The notes below the pieces were generated by a model. That model did not search any database and had not been told where the DNA came from. It saw only the letters and a list, made by a program, of their open reading frames with translations. A program made the position numbers and the translations under genes. Source: Torreya grandis (lineage: Eukaryota > Streptophyta > Pinopsida > Cupressales > Taxaceae). From it: a stretch of 64,000 bases of DNA. The first letter of the stretch is position 1, and every line of letters begins with the position of its first letter. Positions 1 to 9,800 of this stretch are shown piece after piece. The DNA is taken from positions 1,899,501-1,963,500 of the forward strand of contig JARHVA010002685.1 in the NCBI GenBank assembly GCA_037957365.1, written 5' to 3'.

Positions 1-274
1 TCTGACAAGGCTCTCCAGCTCCTAAATAAATCTCTCCAAAGTCATACCCATGAAAAGATGCTCTATTTCGAACTACATGGAAAGAGGCACAAGAATCTAT
101 GAACCAAGATTCCACTTTATCCAGAACATCCTGTGCAACATCACCTGCAACATCTGCTCCTCCTTGTTGATCTACAACCAACCAACAATCTTTATTTACC
201 TGCTCTTTCTTTCCATCAATCAGACCATTTGTGCTATTCAATTTCTCCATTCGTAGTTTACTTCCTTCTGCCAT
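1..274 (-). CDS. Ty1/copia polyprotein, N-terminal fragment (gag start joined to protease), cut by window edge
   Basis: Reading the minus strand from the ATG at 274, the frame is open to the window edge (91 codons). It begins MAEGSKLRMEKLNST, which resembles the first residues of copia gag proteins. After about 45 residues of linker it runs into SWFIDSCASFHVVRNRASF and then IYLGAGEPC, which has the layout of a copia aspartic protease (W-x-DSGASxH followed by a V/IYxGxxxPC-like strand). The protease matures the gag-pol polyprotein inside the virus-like particle. Two oddities are visible: the roughly 250 gag residues and zinc knuckle normally found between gag start and protease are absent although the frame is kept, and the active-site triplet reads D-S-C where D-S-G is usual. 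The start is 96 bp downstream of the primer binding site, as expected for the first ATG of the element. The rest of pol lies outside the window. Family assignment is confident; activity is doubtful. Confidence 0.82.
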   Translation of the reverse strand, partial: MAEGSKLRMEKLNSTNGLIDGKKEQVNKDCWLVVDQQGGADVAGDVAQDVLDKVESWFIDSCASFHVVRNRASFHGYDFGEIYLGAGEPCQ

Positions 275-369
275 TGCTATACTCCCACTCAATCAGAAAC
301 CCCTGTGAGTAACCTGTAATCAACAAACACTACCAGATCTGAAACCACCTGTTAGTAACCCAACCAAAA

Positions 370-381
370 GCTCTGATACCA
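370..381 (-). other. Primer binding site for initiator tRNA-Met (copia element)
   Basis: The minus strand reads TGGTATCAGAGC, the standard copia primer binding site complementary to the 3' end of initiator methionine tRNA. It directly abuts the LTR end (...CCTGACACA) and precedes the gag-protease frame, fixing the orientation and the LTR inner boundary. Confidence 0.9.
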
Positions 382-1388
382 TGTGTCAGGGAAACCTAGA
401 ATAATAAAAATGCTCTGATCCCTACTGAGTCAGGATCTTGCTATACCAATTAGAACACATGTGATTACTTCTTGTATTAGTAACTAAACATGGAATTATA
501 CCAAAATCAATAAGTAACTAGAAATATGAAACAACACAGGAATATGAGAGACAATACACAATTTTATTAATAATCACTCAGAAGAATATACAATAAAGAA
601 GATGCAACTTCTTCCTCCACCTCAAAGGTTCGCCACACCTCAAGACCTTATTCCCTCTCTCTCTCTTGGTCCCAACAATCAACTCCAATATAGAATTGAT
701 GTTCACCTCTCCAACCACTCAGTAACACGCTGCCAGTTCACCAAGTACACAACCGTACTCCAAGTAGATCTCCTGCTCTCTGTTGTTACCTACAAATCAC
801 TAGACCTTACTCACCATGTAGATATCTCTACACCCCTGAAGAACCCTTGTCCTTGCCTCACCAAGTCCTTATAATTCTTCAACCAGTACCACAGTGGATC
901 AGCTCCTTGACCTTGTAGACCTTGTAACTCTCCCTGATCATACACACTCAGCACCCCTTTGGAACTAGGAGGAGCTACACTAGCTCTCTCTAAAAGCTCT
1001 ATGGCTTTCTAGCACACATTTACAATACAATCATGAGTCCATATATAGATCTCATCCAAACAATAATTAGACAATAGTAAAATAATTAAATCCATAGCTC
1101 TCAGTCTAAAAATAGCTCTAAACATGCAAAAACTTGGTTCATCAACCAACTGCCCATAATATACTCGCAACTCGAACCACAGGTGACCGACATCGGTCCC
1201 TATCTACTTGGGGATCACCAATGCCAGCCGATCCATGACCAATGTTGGTTGCCTTCTGTCTCCTTCCTGCTGTCGTTGGTTGTCCTAACCGACGCTGGTG
1301 TCTGTGACACTCTGCAACTCTTCTACAATCTCCGGCAACCTCCTCCATGTTTGCATCAGTGAAGCTTTTAGCTCCATAACCTAACACA
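382..1388 (-). mobile_element. 5' long terminal repeat of the Ty1/copia element
   Basis: The inner edge is set by the primer binding site: the minus strand ends ...CCTGACACA just before it. At 1380-1388 the plus strand reads CCTAACACA, so the LTR would start TGTGTTAGG on its own strand, giving a short inverted pair with one mismatch and a length of 1,007 bp. Inside it, minus-strand TATATA at 1041-1048 is a plausible promoter and AATAAA at 563-568 a plausible polyadenylation signal. The promoter-proximal U3 segment at about 1150-1375 is clearly richer in GC and CpG than its surroundings. The 3' LTR is outside the window, so the outer boundary rests on the inverted ends only and the target-site duplication cannot be tested. 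Confidence 0.62.
1041..1048 (-). promoter_or_regulatory. TATA box of the copia LTR
   Basis: The minus strand reads CTATATATGG here, within the LTR and about 340 bp inside its proposed outer edge, a usual place for the U3 promoter. Confidence 0.5.
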
Positions 1389-2090
1389 AAATTGATTGAT
1401 ATTTCAATGGAGATGTCTAAGAAGTAGTAGGAAACCAAAACAATAGAGTGTATTAAGATTAAGAATACATATTACTTGAATAAAACAATACAACCTTCAA
1501 GGTTCCCCAAGCACATTACCAGATTATATTTTATTTAGTAAGTGGATGACATCATTCAACTTTTTATGAAAAATCAATGGAAAAAAGAATGCCAAATGGT
1601 TTTCACCCTAGATGTATGCCTATATTAGAACCATTTATGTGACTTAGATTTCTATTAAGATTGATAGGGCAATAATGATCAGTGATAACATGGATCAACA
1701 GTTAAAGAATGTATTATAGACCTTCAATTTCAAGATGACTTCATATATTTTATATACAGTAGCCTCCAATGGAGCCTTCTCAAGGTTAAAGTCTAATGGT
1801 ACACTATAAATAGTACCAATATATGAATATTATCCTCAACTTGTCCTTGAAGAATAATACAAGAATTACATTGTAATAAATGATGGTTTCTTCTATGAGC
1901 TTGTTTGGAAGTTTGTGACATCTTTGAAGCATTGAAGAGTATCAAATGAGGCATGGGATGTAGTCTCTCTATATGGCTACATTTTCATTCAATTTATTGA
2001 TTTCTCATATATTCGAGTAGGAGGTTTCTTAAGAACACTTGTTAAGTTACCAAGGTACCCAAGTGGATCCTTATGGAATTTTTTAGGCAA
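1389..2090. other. No gene seen; AT-rich filler
   Basis: Between the copia LTR and relic A I find only short stop-interrupted frames. From about 1980 the sequence may already be the decayed beginning of relic A, because weakly coding-like text in the same direction appears there. Confidence 0.4.
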
Positions 2091-4345
2091 TTGGTTGAGT
2101 TGCATGATTTACAGTCCAAGGATCACAAGGTAGCCATTAATTTTCCTATTGTAATTGGCCATTATCATTTCCCCACTATTTACAAGGAAAGAAATTTGTA
2201 GAAAGAGATGTATCATCATTACACTCAGACACATTTTGATGCTAGGGAAAATTTTGATTACAAAGGCATGGCACAGAATACTATTTCACTTGAATATATA
2301 CATATCCCAACACTAGAAGATTTTTGGATTGATTGTATGGATGCGTTTGATGTAAGAAGAAGGGATACCAATAGGATGACCATTGAAAAAATCCATACAT
2401 TTGACTTGGATACCATTCCTAAGGACATGGAAGATGATGGTATTGTTACTAATGATGCTTTCCATATAGTAGGAGGAGATAGTGCCCAACTTCTAGTGAA
2501 TATTTTTGGAGATAATCATGACAAAAAAATTTCAAAAAGGACTTAAAATATTTTGGTGATGACTTTGAATTGGCTACTTGATAATGGTTATTTATGAAGG
2601 AATTGATAAATGAGACTACTAGAGTGGGACAGAAGAGGAAATAGATAATACAAAGAGAAAGTAGTTAGGTTCCTATAAAGAAGATAAAGCTAAAGTAAGA
2701 TGTCGATGATACCTTCTCAATGGTAAAAGATAAGGAGATAACACAACCTACTATTTCTAAGTCACCATTGGTTTATACTACTCCTATTTCTTCTCCCATT
2801 CCTCCTTATATTCCCACCTCCACTCATTTCACTTCCACTGCACCTACTTTACCACCACCACCTCCTTTGGTTGAGCCACCTATAGTTCAAAAATAACTTG
2901 AAGAAGTAACTTCACAAGAAATAATTTTTCAAGAGACTTCTCAAAAAAATCTAGTAGTTGAAAATAAGGAGGTTGTGGGTGAATGAGAAAAGGACAAAGA
3001 ATAAGAAGAAATAGAGTCTGTGAAAATAATAATAATTGAGGAAGTAGAGCCTAAAAATCAATTTTCTAAATCTACGTAGGAAGCTCAAGGAGAGATGGTA
3101 ACTTAGGAATTTCCTTCTTAGGAACTAACAGTTCAAAATAGTCATCAATAATAGGTAATCATTCACTCTAACACTCCATGTGAACTGGTTTCTCATCTTG
3201 GTTGGTTGTACAAGCTACTCTTGGATCAAAGGAAGTGATCAATCTTGAGGAGATAAATTTTCAATTATTGAAAAGTCTAGATAAAAGAGACAAGAAACCA
3301 AAATCAACTAATGTAACTTCAAAGCTACTAATTGAAACTTCAAGCCAAAAATTTGGTGAGTTAGTAGTTCCTCCCCAATGAATGAGTAAATAAGAAGTCA
3401 CTAGGAGTGACTTAACTTTTAAAAGAATACCCCTTGGAGAAGTAACAAATAATACATTGAAGGAAGACACTCAAACTTTGATTGATTCTCTTTTTAAGAT
3501 GTTGGATGAAGAAAAGGTTGCCAAGGCAAAGCTAAAGGAACATAATGCACAGTTATCTGAAATAATTACTAAAGTAGCCAAATATTTTCCCTAATAAGAA
3601 ATTACCTCAGGAGAACCAATTGAGCCACATGTAATAATTAAGGTAGAGGAAATAGGGGATAGGGAAAGGGATATAGATAAATGTATAGATAAAATTAAGC
3701 AAGAACTCTTCCCAAGTGTCCTAGATGTTCATCAATAAATTTAAATTAAGATAGTTGAAATAAAAGAAACAAGATCTAAGTTGGGAAATGTGAATGGTAT
3801 TTCCAAACTCCAATAGGAATTTTTTAAGTAATAGTGAATTTAAGTGAGAAAATCTTGGTTGAATAACAAATAGATCTTTCTATAAAGAAGGTGAAACAAG
3901 AATATTATCTCTTATCTTTCTATTTGAGCATATTATTGGACATGGAAGAGGAGATGAAGAAATTAGAAGAAGATGCATGTAGTACAAAATTTGATCTTCA
4001 AGATTCCCTTTTTGGTGTCATTGGTATCTAGTCTAGTGATAATGTTCCAAGAACTACAAAGCAATTAAATGAATAATTCAAGAAATGGATAGACAAAGCT
4101 ATAACTCCTTTCAAAACCAATTTAGTCAAAGCTTTGAAGAAATATGGAGAGGAACTAAAAAGACTTAGACCAAGGATTGAGAGAGTTAAAGCTTAATGCA
4201 GGAGGATAGAGAGAAAATTGCTGAGATTAGAGATAAAAATACATTCCATTGCAAATCAAAATGATGTAGTAATCCAATCAATGATATATCAGCACATAAA
4301 TTATAGAGAAAAATATAGAAGCTAGATTCATGAAGTAGACTCACC
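2091..4345 (+). pseudogene. Relic A of a repeat-borne protein (globular part, Pro-rich linker, coiled coil)
   Basis: The best open piece is 2208-2546 (112 codons), containing FDYKGMAQN and PTLEDFWIDCMDAF. Relic C has FDSKGYVRQN and PNIEDFWEDC at the equivalent place, so these are related proteins. Downstream comes a Pro/Ser/Thr stretch (2760-2890, with runs of P), then Lys/Glu-rich text with many in-frame stops. After that there are heptad-like segments, such as LIDSLFKMLDEEKVAKAKL near 3480-3530, and a Lys/Arg-rich helix-like tail near 3950-4200. No named domain was recognised and no catalytic motif seen. The numerous stops show it is a pseudogene. Relic B has the same order of parts. It may be a gag-like or accessory ORF of a large retroelement; this is an inference. 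Confidence 0.5.
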
Positions 4346-4365
4346 AAAGACTAAATCTTGAGCAA

Positions 4366-4402
4366 TTCTTCTTCTTCTTCTTCTTCTTCTTCTTCTTCTT
4401 CT
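4366..4402 (+). repeat. (TTC)n microsatellite
   Basis: About 12 uninterrupted TTC triplets, followed by a degenerate CT-rich tail to about 4420. It lies immediately after the end of relic A. Confidence 0.95.
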
Positions 4403-4974
4403 CTTTTTCTCTTCTTTTTTCATATGCACTTTGTGAAGAATCTTGTTTGAAGTAATCAATATGTGAAATAAATATCATTTTTTGATTTACTTGTTAAATT
4501 AAAATCACTTTTGTAAACTTCAATAACTTAATAAATTTGGCTAAAACATCATTACTCATAGTCATTTTATAAAAGTAAGTTACTTTATCTAACTTTGTGC
4601 TACATGTAAAGTGTTTTTAATAAATCAAAATAAGGAGTTCAAAAAGTGCTACATGTCATTGATTGTTGAATACCATGATGGATAGATTTGAGGAAGTCAT
4701 TATTAAATGGTTCCTAATTTTAATGTAACACATGTGAATTAAAGAAGTTGATTCTTATTAGAATTATCTTAAAATTATATAAATAGATGAGCAAGCTTGC
4801 ATGTTAGAGGGGGGGATAATTTTTATTTTGGAAATTATATAAATGGTTTAAGAAATCCAAGACTTTGAGTTTTAGTTAATAAGATTGTTTTGTATAATTT
4901 TTGTGAAGAAATAATAATAAACAGAAAAAATTCTAGATAACTTTGTGTCTTTGAGCTCAATGAAGATAAATTGG

Positions 4975-5425
4975 TAATCTTTGAGTTATCTTTAAAGCTA
5001 AATTGAGTTACCTTCAAAAGCTTTTGTAATATTGGGTGATATTTTGAAATATTTTGTAATACCTTCAAGGCATTTCTTAGGAGATAACTTTCAAACATGC
5101 ACAAGAGTGGATTTCCCCTTCAAGGTATCATGTAAGAGATACCTTTCAAACAAGCACAAGACTAGATTTCTCCTTCAAGGAACACATGGAATTTTCCTTT
5201 ACATGAAAATCACTATTGGGTGATATTTTGAAGGCCTTTTTAATACCTTCAAGGTATATCCTAAGAGATACCTTTAAGGTATCTCCTAAGAGATACCTTT
5301 CAAATATACAAAAGAGTGGATTTTCCCTTCAAGGTATCGATTAGGAGATACTTTTGAAACAAGAATAAGAGTGGATTTATCCTACAAGGAACAAGTAGGA
5401 TTTCCTTTACATAGAAAGTGTTAGT
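4975..5425 (+). repeat. Palindrome-core repeat, type II array
   Basis: Several copies of a motif like CAAGGTATCTCCTAAGAGAT followed by ACCTTTCAA, each flanked by CAAGAGTGGATTT(C/T)CCCTT. The phrase ATTGGGTGATATTTTGAA recurs at 5031 and 5215, giving a period near 184 bp. Two cores are directly adjacent at 5255-5310. The core matches the dyad of the 195-bp satellite elsewhere in the window, but the flanks differ, so I treat it as a separate family. The opposite orientation of the same family appears near 49,380-49,510, 56,010-56,110 and 58,540-58,640. Confidence 0.75.
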
Positions 5426-6600
5426 GATCAAAATTGTATTAGAACAATTGGAACCTATCTAGTGAAGTTGTCTGAGACTGGCCTAAATTGAGTATTGAAT
5501 TTTGTGTCATGTATCCTTTATCCATCCCCAAGTGTTTCTTTGGTGAGTTTGATTAATTTAAAAGTTGGTTAAGTCCCTTATATCCTTCTGTGCATGGAAA
5601 AAATGATTATCTATTAGATTTTTTGAGCCTTCTATGGTGTATGCAAGTGCATTCAATCTTTCAAAAAAACATATGGTTATTGCTTCAATCTCAAATAAAA
5701 TTATTTTTACATCCCCAAATAGATTGTTCATATCGCAACTTCAAAGTATCTTAGTGACTAAGGTGGGTAATTTTCCAATGAACTAAGTGAGAGACATGTG
5801 GTGGTCTTGGGGGAGCCTTTACATAAGTATCTTATGAAAGTGGATTTATCCTGCAAGGAACAAGTGGAATTTCCTCTACAAAAAAATACAGTCATGCAAA
5901 AGGAATAAGAGGGGGCCCACTTGATTAATGATCAGGCTCTTTGCAAGATCTTATGATTATCGCTATTTTAATTTAATAAAGTGCATGAAGTCTATGATCC
6001 TAAGAGGCCCCAAAATATTTCCAAGTGGCATTCTTGCATTCAATGGCTAAAACTTGATGAACTTAAATTAAATTTTTACACTCACATCATTTGAAATTCA
6101 TGATAACATCTTTGATGGTAGAGAGATCATCAAATTTAAGTTAACCTAACTTTATATCCTAAACAAAAGGGAGTCCTAATACCTTGATGTGTGATGTAAT
6201 AATGAAGCTTAAAAGACTTCTAGTGGCCAATGAGATTAAAGGACCAAGATTGTAATCAATGGCTCACACTGAAGCCATGGATCTTAATGTAATGGTGTGA
6301 AACAAAAGAAGAATTGAAAGGACAATGGTTAGTTGACCCTCTGACAAATATGAAAATTTCCATGAGAAGATAGTTGAATGAAGGCCACATAGTAGACACA
6401 TGGGAAATAAATGGTGGAACTTGGAAATGCAAAGGTATAAAGGTGAGTATCAATCAGATCTTGAGGCATGAGTGAGCCTAAATCCTAGCTAGCTTCACAA
6501 TTAAAGCCCAATAATCTTAAAACTTTCATGAAAAGGGAAACAGTAAGTAGTTGAACTAGAATTTAAGTCTGCTAATTTATTCCAAGTGTGAAGAAAAGCA
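5426..6600. other. No gene seen; one isolated type II repeat fragment
   Basis: Unassigned AT-rich sequence. A short piece at about 5835-5885 (GTGGATTTATCC, CAAGGAACAAGTGGAATTTCC) repeats the tail of the type II unit. No conserved frame was found. Confidence 0.45.
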
Positions 6601-6725
6601 TTATTGGGTGATATTTTGAAGGCCCTTATAATACCTTCAAGTTATCTCTCAGGAGATACCTTTCAAGCACAAGAGTGGATTTCCACTTCAAGGTATGTCA
6701 TAAGAGATACCTTTCAATCATAAGA
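6601..6725 (+). repeat. Palindrome-core repeat, type II, single copy
   Basis: It repeats ATTGGGTGATATTTTGAAGG, then a core with CTCAGGAGATACCTTTCAA, then CAAGAGTGGATTTCC and a second degenerate core. The order matches the copy near 5.2 kb. Confidence 0.72.
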
Positions 6726-6744
6726 GAGGAGATTGAAAGAGTGA

Positions 6745-7310
6745 GCACATAACTATTATTCAAGAAAATAGGGTTTTGAAATTATAAAACTAAAATTTTA
6801 TAAAAAAATACAATAAATATAATTATAAGTACTCTACCTATATATACTTAAATCAATTTTTAATAAAAAAATAATATAGTTTTTAAGAATGTGTGTCAAA
6901 CTCAAGGAGGCCCTAGGTTGGCCTAGACAGTAATGAGCCTTGTTGTAAAGCCCAATACAAAAGAAAAATAGGTCAAAGGAGTCAAATGGGTGTATAAGAC
7001 AAAAATGAGTAAACTCAACTAGTTGTAGTTCAATATGGGTAGACTCCTTGTTTGGTTTAAATTATATGGAAAATAATACAATAATTAATTTTCAGCTTTT
7101 TTTTTATCATCTTCATCAGCTAGTGAAAATTAATCAATTGTGTAGATTTAGCCAATAACCCATGTAGTTCAAATGTCCTTCCTTATAAATTAATGAACAT
7201 TAATAGCTACTCGAAATTCATCTCAATTGTGCATAAAGTTTTGAGCCAATATAATAAAAAAGAAATGTTAGCCCCATCCATGATAATAGAAAACTTAAGA
7301 TAATATAAAA
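6745..7310 (-). mobile_element. Gypsy-associated repeat fragment, copy 1 (truncated)
   Basis: This stretch matches 34,200-34,745 (shared phrases include AATGTGTGT with CAAACTCAAGGAGG and CCTAGGTTGGCCTAG) and, over its second half, 9,070-9,420. In the 34-kb copy the adjacent sequence carries a gypsy protease remnant on the minus strand, so this is the region downstream of that protease. The protease part itself is absent here. Confidence 0.6.
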
Positions 7311-7360
7311 TGATGGCTAAAATAATGAAATGATGGATATTACTATGGTTTTTTAGTGAT

Positions 7361-7428
7361 AATGATATTGATTATTATTTATTTTGTGTGTAAAAATGAT
7401 ATTGATTATTATTTATTTTGTGTGTAAA
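7361..7428 (+). repeat. 34-bp direct duplication
   Basis: The phrase beginning AATGATATTGATTATTATTT is present twice in immediate tandem (starts at 7361 and 7395), virtually identical. Confidence 0.9.
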
Positions 7429-8460
7429 ACCAATAAGGACCCAAATGATGAATGTTAGGATGATTCAAGCTAACATTTTAAAAAAATTATAATCAAATAA
7501 TCTTAATAACTAGTATATTTAATAGTTTCAAATTTAAAAAATTATAGTTAATCATCCAGACCACCCAAAAGGACATATTTATAACCTGAAAAGGACAAAT
7601 TGATGTCTAAATTCTCTTTCCACTTGGAATATGGTGAGACTAAGGACCATATAATTTAATTAGAGTAATTGTATCATAGATTAGTAATTAAATATATTTG
7701 TTTAATACATGAGATTAAATTAGATATGGTGAGATTCACTTGACATGATTACTACATTCATATAAATTAATACTTTATGAAGGTTAATATATTTTATGTT
7801 CCCTTTGGATGTCAAAATCCTATTTGAGTAGCCTCATTGGTGGAAAAAATCTCCAGTAGTCACATCATAAGAAATAAATATTTGTTTATGTAATCTCTAA
7901 GCATGTGAAATTAATGTGAGATTAAAATGGTGCTATTTCAGAAATTAATCTTGTGATTAGGTTAATTTCAAGATCATTTTAAATTAATTTGATTGAGATT
8001 AAAATGGTGACATTAAAATGATTCATACTATGCCAAGGTGTCGATGATGGTACATTTTATAATTAAATAAAGGCTTCATTCTTGATTGGAATGTCATCAT
8101 GTAGGAGTGACCTATTTTATTACATATAAATAGACTTTAGAATATTTAATATGTTTCAACATTAGTTTTATTATGAAATTTTAAAGGCCAAAGCATCAAA
8201 TAAAATGGAAATCAATTTTGAACTAAGTTTGGCTTATTAGTGGATCGATATCAAAATACATGTGAAGATCACCATACCATAATGGTAGGGTGATTTTGGA
8301 TGTAATGAAACTTTAATGCAAAAGATTAATGGTAATTTTATTCTTTTGATAGATTATATTTTATATTCAGTAAGTATATTTTTCACATACGAAAGTGTTT
8401 TAATTTTAATGAAATTTTGACAAGCATGACATCATTATGGAGTTAGAGATTCTGCTATTG
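7429..8460. other. No gene seen
   Basis: AT-rich sequence separating two gypsy-related fragments. A plus-strand TATAAATAG near 8125 is TATA-like but nothing around it supports a promoter. Confidence 0.4.
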
Positions 8461-8800
8461 TAAAATTATATGATTAACATTTTTATGATGAAAATAGAAT
8501 TTTGAAGCCTAATATTGAAATTTTGAAGCCCAACATAGAAAACTTGAAGCCCAGCATGGAAAATTTGAAGCCCAACATGGAAAATTTAAAACATGGAAAA
8601 TGGAAGTCCTGCTATTGTGAGTCTTGAGAATAGCTATAGATGTACAATTTTTTTAAATTAAAATTAAATGATAAAAATTTTGATGATGAAAATCAGAATT
8701 TTAATCAGAACATGGAAAATTTGAAGCCCGACATGGAAAATTTCAAGCATGGAAAATGAAAATTCTACTATCGTGAGTCTTTTAAACAACTATAGTTTTA
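8460..8800 (+). repeat. 21-bp minisatellite inside a duplicated ~190-bp block
   Basis: TTGAAGCC(C/T)AACATGGAAAAT-like units start at 8502, 8523, 8544 and 8565, an exact 21-bp period. The flanking text (GATGAAAAT-AGAATTTT before, CTGCTATTGTGAGTCTT after) is repeated with changes at 8660-8800 around a shorter run of the same unit. Confidence 0.85.
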
Positions 8801-9061
8801 CAAGTTTATGCATTGTAAACAATATGAAATAATATTTTAGGTGAATTTAATATATGAATATTTTATTTTTTATTTCTATAACTCTACCCTCCACCATTTC
8901 ATCTCTTCTTGCATGTTTATTTTGAGCATTTCTAACACTATTGTTTGGTATGGATTATCCCAATAGTCTCAATATTTTGCTTTATTTTGTCTTGTTAGTT
9001 GTTTCCCTCTTAGGCCTACACATTCTATTTTTTCTACCATAGAGAGAAATTAGACTTGAGA

Positions 9062-9800
9062 ATTGGTTGACCTTCCAAAAGGAAAAGAGGTCAAAGGAGT
9101 CAAGTGGGTGTATAAGACAAAAAAATGGGTAGACTTCACTAGTTATAAATCAATATGGTTAGACTCCTTTTTTGGTTTAAATCTATGGAAAATAGTCACA
9201 CAATAATTAGTTTACACATTTTTTGATCATCTTAATCATTTGGTGAAAACTAACTAATTGTGTAGATTTAGCCAATAAACCATGCAGCTCAAATTTCATT
9301 CTTTCTAAATAATTGAACATGAATAGTTACTCAAAATTCATCATAATTATTCATAAGGTGTTGATCCATTATAATAAAAAATGTTATCCCCCTTCATGAT
9401 AATAGAAAACATAATATAGTATAATAGATAGTCTCCCATAGCTTTATACTATGGCATTTCCTAGAATAATTGACTATACCCCCACCTGTAATTAGGATTT
9501 GAAATTATAGAGCTCGATAAATGAAATAGTTCATTTGAGTAGCCAACTTACTATTGATGAATTTGTGTGTAATCCCAAAGTAAATAAATATATTTTACTT
9601 ATATTTATTGAGGAAACTGACCACCTTAATATTTGGAGGAGTAATAATACCTAAAAGTGCATGACCAAAAATAGTAGGTTGGGAATATTTAGATTCATCC
9701 GCAAGTCCTTCTAGATTGTTGATGTGTGTCTATGTCAAGGATGTAATGTAAATAATATAATAGAATTTTTTAGATTATAGGGACAATAGGAATATGGTAG
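9062..9800 (-). mobile_element. Ty3/gypsy protease-region relic, copy 2
   Basis: Matches 34,400-35,110 along its length. On the minus strand the codons around 9545-9600 read IFIYFGITHKFINSKLATQ, the outline of the gypsy retropepsin segment (hydrophobic strand, D-S/T-G, S-T-H-N-F-I-D). The residue where the catalytic aspartate belongs is tyrosine (codon at 9580-9582) and an in-frame stop lies just upstream. It is therefore a dead fragment. Gag and reverse transcriptase were not recognised nearby. Confidence 0.65.

Noticed and set aside
1142..1438. 98-codon minus-strand frame with relatively high GC.
   Set aside because: It overlaps the proposed LTR U3 and its outer end, has no motif, and is best explained by the GC-rich composition of that segment.
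4770..4795. ATTATATAAATAGATGAGCA as a promoter of a gene or LTR.
   Set aside because: No coding sequence, LTR end or repeated partner was found downstream; TATA-like words are common in such AT-rich DNA.
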